From the NCBI GenBank assembly GCA_005789685.1, contig SXXD01000120.1, positions 1 to 12,099 of the forward strand: a stretch of DNA of 12,099 nt. The letters run 5' to 3'. The notes beneath the pieces are model-generated. The model made no database searches, had not been told where the DNA came from, and worked only from the letters and a program-made list of their open reading frames with translations. Below are positions 1-6,143 of this stretch, piece by piece; positions within the stretch are counted from its first letter, which is position 1, and the number at the start of each line of letters is the position of its first letter. The translations under genes and the position numbers were made by a program. This DNA comes from Burkholderiales bacterium (GTDB taxonomy: Bacteria > Pseudomonadota > Gammaproteobacteria > Burkholderiales > Burkholderiaceae_C).

Positions 1-101
1 GAGAGGCCGCGCGATTCTAAGATTGCGGCAAGCGAGGCAGAAGCGATTCCCTTCCCGAGGGAAGACACCACACCACCAGTGACGAAGACGAATTTGGTCA
101 T
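1..101 (-). CDS. pyrG: CTP synthase, N-terminal fragment (cut by window edge)
   Basis: The reverse strand from the ATG at 101 reads [20 protein letters not shown] and continues as [13 protein letters not shown] to the window edge. This is the highly conserved amino end of CTP synthase, with the P-loop-like SSLGKG segment at residues 13-18 that binds ATP in the synthetase domain. The enzyme makes CTP from UTP, ATP and glutamine in the cytoplasm. Only 33 codons of about 550 are present, so nothing can be said about the glutaminase half. The gene diverges from coaBC, with a 78-base gap between start codons. A perfect TATAAT lies on this strand at 149-144, about 42 bases before the ATG. No strong Shine-Dalgarno sequence is visible. 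Identification by sequence recognition is very secure despite the short length. Confidence 0.95.
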
Positions 102-143
102 GTCCAGGACGAGATGCAAAGCACCCGGGAGATGGAAAACGAG

Positions 144-151
144 ATTATAAA
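144..151. promoter_or_regulatory. Overlapping divergent -10 elements for pyrG and coaBC
   Basis: The 8 bases at 144-151 hold TATAAT on the minus strand (149-144, perfect consensus, facing pyrG) and TATAAA on the plus strand (146-151, five of six, facing coaBC). The -35 regions are weak on both sides: no TTGACA-like hexamer sits 16-18 bases upstream in either direction. A minus-strand TTGGCA at about 172-177 is too far away, with a 22-base spacer. Predicted starts give leaders of about 36 bases for pyrG and about 22 bases for coaBC. Because the two -10 elements overlap, polymerase could occupy only one at a time. This is inferred from motifs alone. Confidence 0.45.
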
Positions 152-179
152 GGTCTCACGATCTGCTACATTGCCAAAC

Positions 180-1409
180 ATGAACGATTTGCACGGAAAA
201 CGCATTGTTTTAGGACTCACTGGCGGCATTGCCTGCTACAAGGCGGCCGAGTTGTGTCGTTCCTTGGTGAAAGTGGGCGCCAGGGTGCAGGTGGTCATGA
301 CTGAATCAGCCGCTCAGTTCATCACCCCCGTCACCATGCAAGCCTTGTCGGGTCAGCCTGTTTTTACCTCGCAATGGGATGCGCGCGAGGGTAACAACAT
401 GGCCCACATCAATTTAAGCCGCGATGCCGATGCCATCTTGATTGCCCCCGCCAGTGCTGATTTCATGGCCAAACTCATCCACGGCAAGGCCGATGAACTG
501 CTAAGCCTCATGTGTTTGGCCCGGCCCATTCAAACGGTGCCCCTGATTGTTGCGCCTGCTATGAACCGAGAAATGTGGGCCCACCCTGCCACGCAGCGCA
601 ATGTGGCCCAACTCAAGGCCGATGGCGCGCATGTGTTGAACGTAGGGCAAGGTGATCAGGCCTGCGGCGAAACGGGTGATGGCCGCATGCTCGAAGCCGA
701 AGAAATTGTCGATGAATTGCTTTCTTTTTGGACCCCAAAAGTGCTTCAAGGCCAGCATGTGCTCATTACAGCCGGCCCCACCTACGAGGCCATCGACCCT
801 GTTCGGGGCATCACCAATTTGTCCAGCGGCAAAATGGGTTTTGCCATTGCCAAGGCGGCCCATCATGCGGGAGCCAAAGTCACGCTCATTGCCGGCCCTG
901 TGAGTTTGTCAACGCCGCGTGGCATCCAACGGGTCGATGTTTTGTCGGCCATGCAAATGCGCGACGCTGTTGAACTGTCCGTTCAATCGGCCACGATTTT
1001 CATTTCTGCCGCAGCCGTGGCCGACTGGCGACCCGACCATTCAGCTGATCACAAGATTAAAAAAGATGGCTCGGGAGACACCCCTGAATTGAATTTTGTC
1101 GAAAACCCAGATATTTTGGCCGCTGTTGCCAGATCAGCTCTGGCGCAAAGTGGCGATTTATATTGCGTAGGCTTCGCAGCAGAAAGCCATGACTTGTTGG
1201 CCCAAGCCACGGCCAAACGGGTGCGCAAAGATGTGCCTTTGTTGGTGGGCAACATTGGCCCTTCTACATTTGGACAAGACGACAACGCTTTGTTATTGGT
1301 CGATGCCAAGGGTGCCAAAGAGATGCCGCGCGACACCAAGACGCATCTGGCGCAAGACTTGGTGAAAGAAATTGCTAGCCGAATTCGCCAAAACCATTCG
1401 CACACTTAA
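180..1409 (+). CDS. coaBC: Bifunctional phosphopantothenoylcysteine decarboxylase / phosphopantothenate-cysteine ligase
   Basis: CoaBC carries out two steps of coenzyme A synthesis in the cytoplasm: CTP-dependent ligation of cysteine to 4'-phosphopantothenate (CoaB half), then FMN-dependent decarboxylation to 4'-phosphopantetheine (CoaC half). In 409 residues the CoaC domain shows LGLTGGIACYK (11-21), the catalytic His in MAHINLSRDAD (H76), PASAD (90-94), PAMNREMW (126-133) and the substrate-flap Cys in ACGETGDGRM (C162). The CoaB domain follows with TYEAIDPVRGITNLSSGKMG (201-220, N213), AAVADW (278-283) and the lysines of HKIKK (291-295). These positions match the E. coli enzyme closely, and the length is normal. 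I chose the ATG at 180 because family similarity begins there. The frame is open back to 114, but that stretch covers the putative promoter. No clear Shine-Dalgarno is seen. dut follows 45 bases later without a terminator, so an operon is likely. Confidence 0.96.
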   Translation: MNDLHGKRIVLGLTGGIACYKAAELCRSLVKVGARVQVVMTESAAQFITPVTMQALSGQPVFTSQWDAREGNNMAHINLSRDADAILIAPASADFMAKLIHGKADELLSLMCLARPIQTVPLIVAPAMNREMWAHPATQRNVAQLKADGAHVLNVGQGDQACGETGDGRMLEAEEIVDELLSFWTPKVLQGQHVLITAGPTYEAIDPVRGITNLSSGKMGFAIAKAAHHAGAKVTLIAGPVSLSTPRGIQRVDVLSAMQMRDAVELSVQSATIFISAAAVADWRPDHSADHKIKKDGSGDTPELNFVENPDILAAVARSALAQSGDLYCVGFAAESHDLLAQATAKRVRKDVPLLVGNIGPSTFGQDDNALLLVDAKGAKEMPRDTKTHLAQDLVKEIASRIRQNHSHT

Positions 1410-1454
1410 GCCGCTCTAAGCACATTACTCCGCCTTAATTTGGATCTCACGACC

Positions 1455-1904
1455 ATGAATGTTGACTTGAAAATTTTGGATGCTCGCATGGCGGATCAAT
1501 TGCCGGCATACGCCACGCCAGGCAGTGCAGGCCTAGATTTGCGGGCCTGTTTGGATGCCCCCATCACACTTCAACCCAATGCATGGCAACTCATTTCCAC
1601 CGGTCTGTCTGTGTACATCAAAGACCCTGCGTATGCCGCCATGCTTTTGCCGCGATCTGGTTTGGGTCACAAGCACGGCATTGTGCTGGGCAATTTGGTG
1701 GGCTTGATCGACAGCGATTATCAGGGCCCGCTCATGGTCAGTTGCTGGAACAGAAGTCAAGAGGCCTTCACCATTCAACCCATGGAAAGGATTGCACAAA
1801 TGGTCATCGTGCCTGTGGTACAGGCCACATTCAATGTGGTCTCGGAATTTGATGCACCCAGCGAACGTGGTGAAGGTGGTTACGGATCAACTGGCAAGCG
1901 GTGA
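1455..1904 (+). CDS. dut: dUTP diphosphatase (dUTPase)
   Basis: This enzyme hydrolyses dUTP to dUMP and pyrophosphate, which keeps uracil out of DNA and supplies dUMP for thymidylate synthesis. All five motifs of the homotrimeric dUTPase family are present in 149 residues: [10 protein letters not shown] (22-31), [10 protein letters not shown] (66-75), GLIDSDYQG (83-91, with catalytic D86 and the base-reading Y89), ERIAQM (111-116) and the C-terminal loop [10 protein letters not shown] (138-147) that closes over the substrate. The length is typical. The ATG at 1455 fits family starts ([12 protein letters not shown]). A TTG at 1440 would add five residues and has little support. Only a weak GGAT lies upstream. 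It probably shares a transcript with coaBC. Its stop codon lies 2 bases from the stop of the convergent FKBP gene, with no terminator on this strand, so read-through antisense to that gene is possible. Confidence 0.96.
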   Translation: MNVDLKILDARMADQLPAYATPGSAGLDLRACLDAPITLQPNAWQLISTGLSVYIKDPAYAAMLLPRSGLGHKHGIVLGNLVGLIDSDYQGPLMVSCWNRSQEAFTIQPMERIAQMVIVPVVQATFNVVSEFDAPSERGEGGYGSTGKR

Positions 1905-1906
1905 TA

Positions 1907-2413
1907 TCAAGTTGGATCAATTTCAATTTTAAAAAACCCAGTACCACAGGTACCGGCTTCTTGCTCTTGTGAAGTGGCCAAGCGCACATGGTTCACCTTC
2001 AGGCTGATACGCAAAGCGATGCCTGACAAAGGATGGTTGCCATCTAGCACCAAGTGATCAGGGTAAATCTCGGTGATGGTGTACAGCACATTGCGCGGCG
2101 CATCGGGGTTGCAGCCAGCTGGCAATGCGTTGCCCTCGATGGTGAGGCCTTCCTGGATGTCTTTGGGAAAGAGCGCGCGGGGTTCTAAAAAAAGCAAGTT
2201 CTCGTCAAAATCTCCAAATGCATCTTCGGGTTCGAGGTGCAAATCGACTTTGGCGCCCACGGCATGACCCTGAAGCGCTTCTTCAATTTTGGGCAGCAAA
2301 TCATGACCACCCAAGTAGAAGGCAACCGGCTCATCGAGCTCGTCTAAAACTTCGCCCAAAGTATCTTTGAGCGTCCAGGTCAGTTCGACCACACATTGAG
2401 AAGTAATATCCAT
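1907..2413 (-). CDS. FKBP-type peptidyl-prolyl isomerase, SlyD/SlpA family
   Basis: This is a 168-residue cytoplasmic prolyl isomerase and chaperone of the SlyD/SlpA (FkpB) group. After a first strand (VVELTWTLKD, 8-17) comes the family motif FYLGGHDLLPKIEEALQGH (32-50). Next is EPEDAFGDFDEN (61-72), which opens the inserted chaperone (IF) domain at about 65-125. The FKBP fold resumes at VLDGNHPLSGIALRISLKV (122-140). The His-rich metal-binding tail of E. coli SlyD is absent. The protein ends instead in a short tail containing CGTGFF (156-161), with C101 and C156 the only cysteines besides C7. The ATG at 2413 is chosen because the fold starts there; the open frame runs to 2473, but that part overlaps the divergent roxA start. 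No Shine-Dalgarno is visible. A terminator-like hairpin lies inside the last codons (see 1931-1956). Whether it is SlyD or SlpA by descent is uncertain. Confidence 0.9.
   Translation of the reverse strand: MDITSQCVVELTWTLKDTLGEVLDELDEPVAFYLGGHDLLPKIEEALQGHAVGAKVDLHLEPEDAFGDFDENLLFLEPRALFPKDIQEGLTIEGNALPAGCNPDAPRNVLYTITEIYPDHLVLDGNHPLSGIALRISLKVNHVRLATSQEQEAGTCGTGFFKIEIDPT
1931..1956 (-). terminator. Terminator-like hairpin inside the 3' end of the FKBP gene
   Basis: On the minus strand CCGGTACC, loop TGT, GGTACTGG forms an 8-bp stem with one G-U pair (1956-1938). One G and then six T (1936-1931) follow. This has the form of a Rho-independent terminator, but it lies before the gene's stop codon at 1909-1907 and encodes the residues GTCGTGFF. 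On the plus strand the stem carries an A-C mismatch and no T-run follows it, so it would not end dut transcripts. The function is inferred from shape only; it may simply be codon content. Confidence 0.4.
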
Positions 2414-2419
2414 CTGAGA

Positions 2420-2448
2420 ATTGTCGCAGTTTTGAAATCGTTTTTGAA
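2420..2448 (-). promoter_or_regulatory. Possible promoter of the FKBP gene (leaderless arrangement)
   Basis: The minus strand carries TTCAAA (2448-2443), a 17-base spacer and GACAAT (2425-2420). Each hexamer matches the sigma-70 consensus at four of six positions. Only six bases separate the -10 from the ATG at 2413, so transcription would begin at or next to the A of the start codon. This fits the absence of a Shine-Dalgarno. The element overlaps the upstream region of divergent roxA. The individual matches are weak. Confidence 0.3.
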
Positions 2449-2457
2449 TTGAATGTG

Positions 2458-3624
2458 ATGCAAAAAAATACACCCTTGATCTTGTTGGCGGGATTGACCC
2501 CTGCCCAATTCATGAAGCGCCATTGGCAGAAGAAACCATTGCTCATTCGGCAAGCCGTCCCGGGCATGAAGCCCTTGATCGATCGATCGGCCCTGTTAGA
2601 CATGGTTGAAAGCGAGGAGGTTGAGTCGCGGCACATTGTTCGGAAAGGTCAGAAATGGACCTTGAAAAAGGGTCCGATGAGCCGAAAAAGTTTGCCTTCC
2701 CTAAAGACGCCTGACTGGACGGTGCTCATCCAAGGGGTGGACCTTCACAACGATGCGGTTCATGCGTTCTTGCAGCAATTTCGATTTGTGCCTGATGCGC
2801 GACTTGACGACCTGATGATCAGTTATGCCACGGAGGGCGGCGGTGTAGGGCCCCATTTCGACAGCTACGACGTGTTTCTTTTGCAGGCGCATGGTCAGCG
2901 GAAGTGGCGCATTGGGCGACAAAAAAAGTTTGAGTTGCAAGAAGGTGTGCCCCTCAAAATTTTAAAAGCATTCAAGCCCGAAGCTGAATTTGTGCTCAAC
3001 CCTGGTGACATGCTTTATTTGCCCCCGGGATATGCCCACGATGGCACGGCTGTCGGTGAGTGCATGACTTATTCCATTGGCTTCAAGGTGCCTCGAAGTG
3101 CCGAGTTGGCCAGTGAGTTGTTGATGGGCCTGTCAGAAGAGATGGCTGAAAATGCAAGCTCAAGTTTGGATGTGATTTACCAAGACCCCAGTCAAACAGC
3201 CGCTATCAAGGACGCTGCTATTCCAGCGGCGCTGCAAAAATTTGCTTCGCAATCAGTTGCCAAGGCGCTCAAAGATCCCCAAATATTGAACTGTTTGCTG
3301 GGTGAAACACTGACAGAGCCCAAACCCAGTGTTTGGTTCGATCCCCCGGATCAGGACGTCTTAAGTGCCTTTGCATGGCCGTGTGGTGTTCACCTAGATC
3401 GAAGAACCAAAATGTTGTTTGATGCCAAGCACATTTTTATCAATGGTGAAAGTTTTCGGGCGGCTGGAAGGGACGCCAAGCTGCTTCAAAAATTGGCCAA
3501 TGAGAAGTTCTTAACTGCCAAAGAGGCTTCGGGCTTGACCGAGGCGGCTGCCCAGTTGATGAAGGCCTGGTGGGAGGAGGGGTGGTGGCATCCATCTGGC
3601 TTGATCGGAAATGATTTGACATGA
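2458..3624 (+). CDS. roxA: JmjC-type ribosomal oxygenase, RoxA/YcfD-like (ribosomal protein L16 arginine hydroxylase)
   Basis: This is a 388-residue cupin/JmjC protein resembling E. coli YcfD (RoxA), an Fe(II)- and 2-oxoglutarate-dependent oxygenase that hydroxylates an arginine of ribosomal protein L16. The iron triad is visible: His133 and Asp135 in GVGPHFDSYDVF (129-140) and His194 in LPPGYAHDG (188-196). The N-terminal part has the family pattern TPAQFMKRHWQKKPLLIR (14-31). The C-terminal half (about 215-388) fits the helical dimerisation region plus winged-helix-like domain of the family. Length is close to YcfD (about 373). The ATG at 2458 is preferred; GTG 2455 or TTG 2449 would add one or three residues. 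There is no evident Shine-Dalgarno. It diverges from the FKBP gene with 44 bases between start codons. The exact substrate is inferred from family membership; other cupin targets cannot be excluded. Confidence 0.8.
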   Translation: MQKNTPLILLAGLTPAQFMKRHWQKKPLLIRQAVPGMKPLIDRSALLDMVESEEVESRHIVRKGQKWTLKKGPMSRKSLPSLKTPDWTVLIQGVDLHNDAVHAFLQQFRFVPDARLDDLMISYATEGGGVGPHFDSYDVFLLQAHGQRKWRIGRQKKFELQEGVPLKILKAFKPEAEFVLNPGDMLYLPPGYAHDGTAVGECMTYSIGFKVPRSAELASELLMGLSEEMAENASSSLDVIYQDPSQTAAIKDAAIPAALQKFASQSVAKALKDPQILNCLLGETLTEPKPSVWFDPPDQDVLSAFAWPCGVHLDRRTKMLFDAKHIFINGESFRAAGRDAKLLQKLANEKFLTAKEASGLTEAAAQLMKAWWEEGWWHPSGLIGNDLT

Positions 3625-3631
3625 TTAAAGC

Positions 3632-3637
3632 TATAAT
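3632..3637 (+). promoter_or_regulatory. Perfect -10 hexamer downstream of roxA
   Basis: TATAAT lies 8 bases after the roxA stop codon and would start transcripts near 3644. A perfect TTGACA lies upstream (3616-3621, overlapping the roxA stop codon), but the spacer is only 10 bases, too short for sigma-70 to use both. No other -35-like hexamer is found at 16-18 bases. It is the best candidate for transcription of the downstream leader and lipoprotein gene. Confidence 0.45.
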
Positions 3638-3643
3638 CTGAGG

Positions 3644-3727
3644 CTGGACATCAAGAGCTCGAGTGCTTGCTGTTCTGTCAACAGGATTTTTCTAAACCTG
3701 ATGACAATTTCCCGGAAATTGTTTTTT
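3644..3727 (+). ncRNA. Possible small RNA or attenuated leader of the lipoprotein gene
   Basis: If transcription starts near 3644 (7 bases after TATAAT) and ends at the hairpin and T-run finishing at 3727, the product is an RNA of about 84 bases. Inside it, CTGTT-ctgtc-AACAG (3670-3684) can form a small hairpin, and a CAAG...CTTG pairing around 3652-3669 can form another, imperfect one. No open reading frame with a ribosome site is evident. Alternatively this is only the 5' leader of the lipoprotein mRNA with partial termination, or the 3' untranslated region of roxA. I do not recognise a known RNA family. Confidence 0.25.
3704..3727 (+). terminator. Intrinsic terminator / attenuator upstream of the lipoprotein gene
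   Basis: ACAATTTC, loop CCG, GAAATTGT (3704-3722) is a perfect 8-bp stem, part of a 19-base perfect palindrome centred on C3713. Five more T follow directly (3723-3727). This is a good Rho-independent terminator shape. It sits 80 bases after the roxA stop and only 22 bases before the lipoprotein ATG, leaving no room for a separate promoter after it with the visible ribosome site. It could end roxA transcripts, end a small RNA, or attenuate the lipoprotein gene. The palindrome could also be a protein-binding site. Confidence 0.6.
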
Positions 3728-3749
3728 ACTAACTTTAAGGATAATAATC

Positions 3750-3980
3750 ATGACCAAGTCCCTCGTTTTGGCTGCCGTGATCGCTGCTGCTGCTTTGGCT
3801 GCCTGCGGTAAAAAAGAAGCTGCTGCGCCAGCACCCGCACCCGCACCAGCGCCTGCTGCTGCACCAGCCGCTCCAGCAGCGCCTGCTGCTGATGCTAAGC
3901 CAGCTGATGCTGCTGCTCCTGCAGCTGCTGCGCCAGCCGCAGCACCTGCTGCTGCTCCTGCAGAAGCGCCTAAGAAGTAA
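3750..3980 (+). CDS. Small Ala/Pro-rich lipoprotein, function unknown
   Basis: This is a 76-residue protein with a basic start (MTKS), a hydrophobic segment (5-18) and a lipobox LAAC with Cys19, so it is predicted to be a lipidated envelope protein. Two lysines follow the Cys (GKKE). The mature part, from about 24 to 74, is almost only Ala and Pro with a few Asp/Glu/Lys and ends in EAPKK. Such a chain is expected to be extended and unstructured and has no catalytic motif. A good Shine-Dalgarno AAGGA (3737-3741) lies 8 bases before the ATG, one of the clearest in the window. The opposite strand is also open (Ala/Gly-rich), but it lacks a start context and is a composition shadow. The GCT/GCA/CCT repeats make the length prone to variation. 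Expression probably depends on read-through of the hairpin at 3704-3727. A strong terminator follows at 3997. I infer a spacer or tether role only from composition. Confidence 0.75.
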   Translation: MTKSLVLAAVIAAAALAACGKKEAAAPAPAPAPAPAAAPAAPAAPAADAKPADAAAPAAAAPAAAPAAAPAEAPKK

Positions 3981-3996
3981 TTCTTGGCAGTCAAAG

Positions 3997-4024
3997 AAAA
4001 ACCCCGCTCTGCGGGGTTTTTTTT
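3997..4024. terminator. Strong bidirectional intrinsic terminator
   Basis: AAAAA, CCCCGC, loop TCT, GCGGGG, then eight T (4017-4024). The 6-bp all-GC stem can be lengthened by A-T pairs. It lies 16 bases after the lipoprotein stop codon. On the minus strand the same stem is followed by five T (complement of 3997-4001), so it can also end the methyltransferase-dapA-bamC transcript, whose last stop codon is at 4061. Confidence 0.9.
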
Positions 4025-4060
4025 CGTCCAGATTTTGTGAGTCTAGATAGGTTTTTGTTT

Positions 4061-5206
4061 TTATTTGATTTCGTCGGCCAACAGCTTGATGATTTTGTCT
4101 GCATTGGCCGAGGTTTCAGGAATGCCGTCAGCGCCCTGAACCATCACCGTTGAAACGTCACCCTTGCTGGTCACAGCAATGCGGTATTTGGCCAGTGTTG
4201 GAATGACTTTGTCGCTTGTAAACAGCTTGGCAAAGAAACCTGGTTCTTTGCCTGTGGTGCCGGGTGGTGCATAACGCACAAAGAACACACCTTGCGCGCG
4301 ATCACGGTCCTCTACCGTAAATCCAGTTCGATCAATGGCCACTCCGACGCGTCGCCATGCGCGATCAAAGCCGTCCTTGATTTCGATGGCGGGCAAATTG
4401 TTTTGTTTGATCAACTTTACATCGGCTGGCATGACTGTGCCAGACGATGCGGCCATGGCTGAGTTGGCCGGACTGATCGAAGCAGAATTGACGGAGAGGC
4501 TTTGGCCGCCCAATCTCATCATAAGACGGCGCAAAAATTCGATTTCCAATTCAGGATCGGCTGCACGGGGCGACCAAACTGTGGAATCTTTCAAGGGACT
4601 GGTATAAATTTCAGCCAAGCCGCGATGGGTGATCGTAATTTCCAAACCATTGGCAGTTCTCTCAATGCGGGTGCGAAATCGATCACGCTCGCCAGTGGAG
4701 TAGAGAGAGTCAAACATTTTGCCAACTGCTTTGCGTAAAAAGTCTTGTGGTAATTTAGCGCGATTTTCAGCCCAGTCAGTTTCCATGATGCCCAACTCGG
4801 GTTGATCAAGGATGAGTGCGAAACCATTGTCTTTCCAGAATTCACGCAATGGCTCCCACACAGAATCTGCGCTTCTGTTGATGACCAAATAACGCTGAGT
4901 GCCTGCGCGCACAATGCGAGCTTCGCCCGCTTGATTGGCTGCTGTGCCGGCATCGAGAGCGACTCGAGCGGGCGACGCTGCTGCTGCGGCACTGGCCAAA
5001 GCGCTGTTCGAGCCAGTCACTTGATATCGAGAGTCACGCCTCAACTGTGTGAGATCTGGCGGGACTGAAAGTGTCGGTGCTTGGCTGGCGCTTTTGTAAT
5101 CAATTTTGCTTTCGTCTAAAGTAGAGCAGCCGGATAAAAAGCAGGTCAGTGCGGCGGCGCACGCCATTGCATTCAAGTAACGAGCAGAAGGGGCAAATCG
5201 ATTCAC
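4061..5206 (-). CDS. bamC: Outer membrane protein assembly factor BamC (lipoprotein)
   Basis: BamC is an accessory lipoprotein of the BAM complex, which inserts beta-barrel proteins into the outer membrane. In 381 residues there is a lipoprotein signal with lipobox LSGC (Cys27). Next comes the unstructured segment that in E. coli lies along BamD, here about 30-62 including DYKSASQAPTLSVPPDL (36-52). An Ala-rich linker leads to two helix-grip domains, about 98-235 (e.g. YLVINRSADSVWEPLREFW, 106-124) and about 272-381. It is somewhat longer than the E. coli protein (344). I chose the GTG at 5206 because AAGGA (5218-5214), overlapping the dapA stop codon, stands 7 bases before it; a longer frame starts inside dapA. 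The gap to dapA is 10 bases. The dapA-bamC (nlpB/dapX) order is the same in E. coli and supports the call. The stop codon is 36 bases from the shared terminator. Confidence 0.9.
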   Translation of the reverse strand: MNRFAPSARYLNAMACAAALTCFLSGCSTLDESKIDYKSASQAPTLSVPPDLTQLRRDSRYQVTGSNSALASAAAAASPARVALDAGTAANQAGEARIVRAGTQRYLVINRSADSVWEPLREFWKDNGFALILDQPELGIMETDWAENRAKLPQDFLRKAVGKMFDSLYSTGERDRFRTRIERTANGLEITITHRGLAEIYTSPLKDSTVWSPRAADPELEIEFLRRLMMRLGGQSLSVNSASISPANSAMAASSGTVMPADVKLIKQNNLPAIEIKDGFDRAWRRVGVAIDRTGFTVEDRDRAQGVFFVRYAPPGTTGKEPGFFAKLFTSDKVIPTLAKYRIAVTSKGDVSTVMVQGADGIPETSANADKIIKLLADEIK

Positions 5207-5213
5207 GGGTGTG

Positions 5214-5218
5214 TCCTT
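5214..5218 (-). promoter_or_regulatory. Ribosome binding site of bamC, overlapping the dapA stop codon
   Basis: AAGGA on the minus strand shares bases with the TAA stop of dapA (5219-5217) and lies 7 bases before the GTG at 5206. It decides the bamC start and suggests translational coupling of the two genes. Confidence 0.75.
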
Positions 5219-6113
5219 AAATAAGTCCGCTGGCACGCAACGCGGTTTCAACCACGGGCTGCTGAGATTTTGAGAGTTCGGTCATTGGCAAGCGCAAAGT
5301 ACCGCCACAGAGTCCCATTCGGGCCATGGCCCATTTGACAGGAATGGGGTTGGCTTCTACAAATAAATTCTTGTGCATGGGCATCAATTTGAATTGAATT
5401 TCCATCGCTTTTTGAACATGACCCGCCATGGCGGCGACACACAACTCATGCATCAAACGGGGCGCCACATTGGCTGTCACGCTGACGTTTCCTTTGCCGC
5501 CACACAGCATGAGTGCCACAGCGCTTGGGTCATCACCCGAATAGACAGCGAATTCTTTGGGTAAATCGCGAATGAGCCACTGTGCGCGTTCAATGTTGCC
5601 AGTGGCTTCTTTGATGCCCACAATGCCTGGTACTTGCGCCAAACGCAAAACAGTTTCGTGCTGCATATCGGCAACAGATCGGCCAGGCACGTTGTACAAA
5701 ATGACCGGTAAATCGGGCACGGCTTCTGCGATGGCCTTGAAGTGTTGGTACAAGCCTTCTTGCGTTGGCTTGTTGTAATACGGCACGACTTGCAGTTGAC
5801 AATCAGCGCCAACACTTTTGGCAAACTTGGCCAACTCGATGGCTTCGGCGGTGGAATTGGCGCCACAACCGGCCATGATGGGCACGCGGCCTTTTGCCTG
5901 TTCAACCGACACCCGAATGATTTCTCGGTGCTCTTCGACGTTGACAGTGGGCGACTCGCCAGTAGTGCCAACCACGCCAATGCAATCTGTGCCCTCGGCA
6001 ATGTGCCAATCGATCAGTTTTCGCAGGCTGGCGTAATCAACTGAGCCGTCTTCCAGCATAGGAGTGACCATGGCGGGAATGCTGCCGGTAATGGGTTGAA
6101 ATGTTTTCGTCAT
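5217..6113 (-). CDS. dapA: 4-hydroxy-tetrahydrodipicolinate synthase
   Basis: DapA condenses pyruvate with aspartate semialdehyde, the first committed step to diaminopimelate and lysine; the product feeds peptidoglycan synthesis. The 298-residue protein is a normal-length TIM-barrel aldolase of the NAL family. Visible are [10 protein letters not shown] (47-56, with T50/T51), VVPYYNKPT (109-117, Y113), YNVPGRS (140-146, with Y140 and the substrate-binding R145) and the Schiff-base lysine K168 in VGIKEATGN (165-173). The start at ATG 6113 fits the family; a TTG at 6134 would add seven residues. No Shine-Dalgarno is seen. A possible -10, TAGAAT (6146-6141), contains the stop codon of the upstream methyltransferase gene but has no good -35. 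Co-transcription with the methyltransferase (30-base gap) and bamC (10-base gap) is likely. Confidence 0.96.
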   Translation of the reverse strand: MTKTFQPITGSIPAMVTPMLEDGSVDYASLRKLIDWHIAEGTDCIGVVGTTGESPTVNVEEHREIIRVSVEQAKGRVPIMAGCGANSTAEAIELAKFAKSVGADCQLQVVPYYNKPTQEGLYQHFKAIAEAVPDLPVILYNVPGRSVADMQHETVLRLAQVPGIVGIKEATGNIERAQWLIRDLPKEFAVYSGDDPSAVALMLCGGKGNVSVTANVAPRLMHELCVAAMAGHVQKAMEIQFKLMPMHKNLFVEANPIPVKWAMARMGLCGGTLRLPMTELSKSQQPVVETALRASGLI

Positions 6114-6143
6114 GGCGAATGAAGTGGTCGACAAATAAGCATT

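Noticed and set aside
114..179. N-terminal extension of CoaBC from the ATG at 114 or 132.
   Set aside because: The extension has no family similarity and covers the shared pyrG/coaBC -10 region.
2577..2588. Three tandem GATC sites.
   Set aside because: They encode the residues IDRS in roxA; three copies in coding DNA are not enough to suggest a functional cluster.
3616..3637. TTGACA and TATAAT, both perfect, after roxA read as one sigma-70 promoter.
   Set aside because: The spacer is only 10 bases; sigma-70 needs about 16-18. Only the TATAAT is kept as a candidate.
3692..3994. Ala/Gly-rich 100-codon frame opposite the small lipoprotein gene.
   Set aside because: It arises from the GCT/GCA repeats read backwards. 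The plus frame has a Shine-Dalgarno, a signal peptide and a lipobox.
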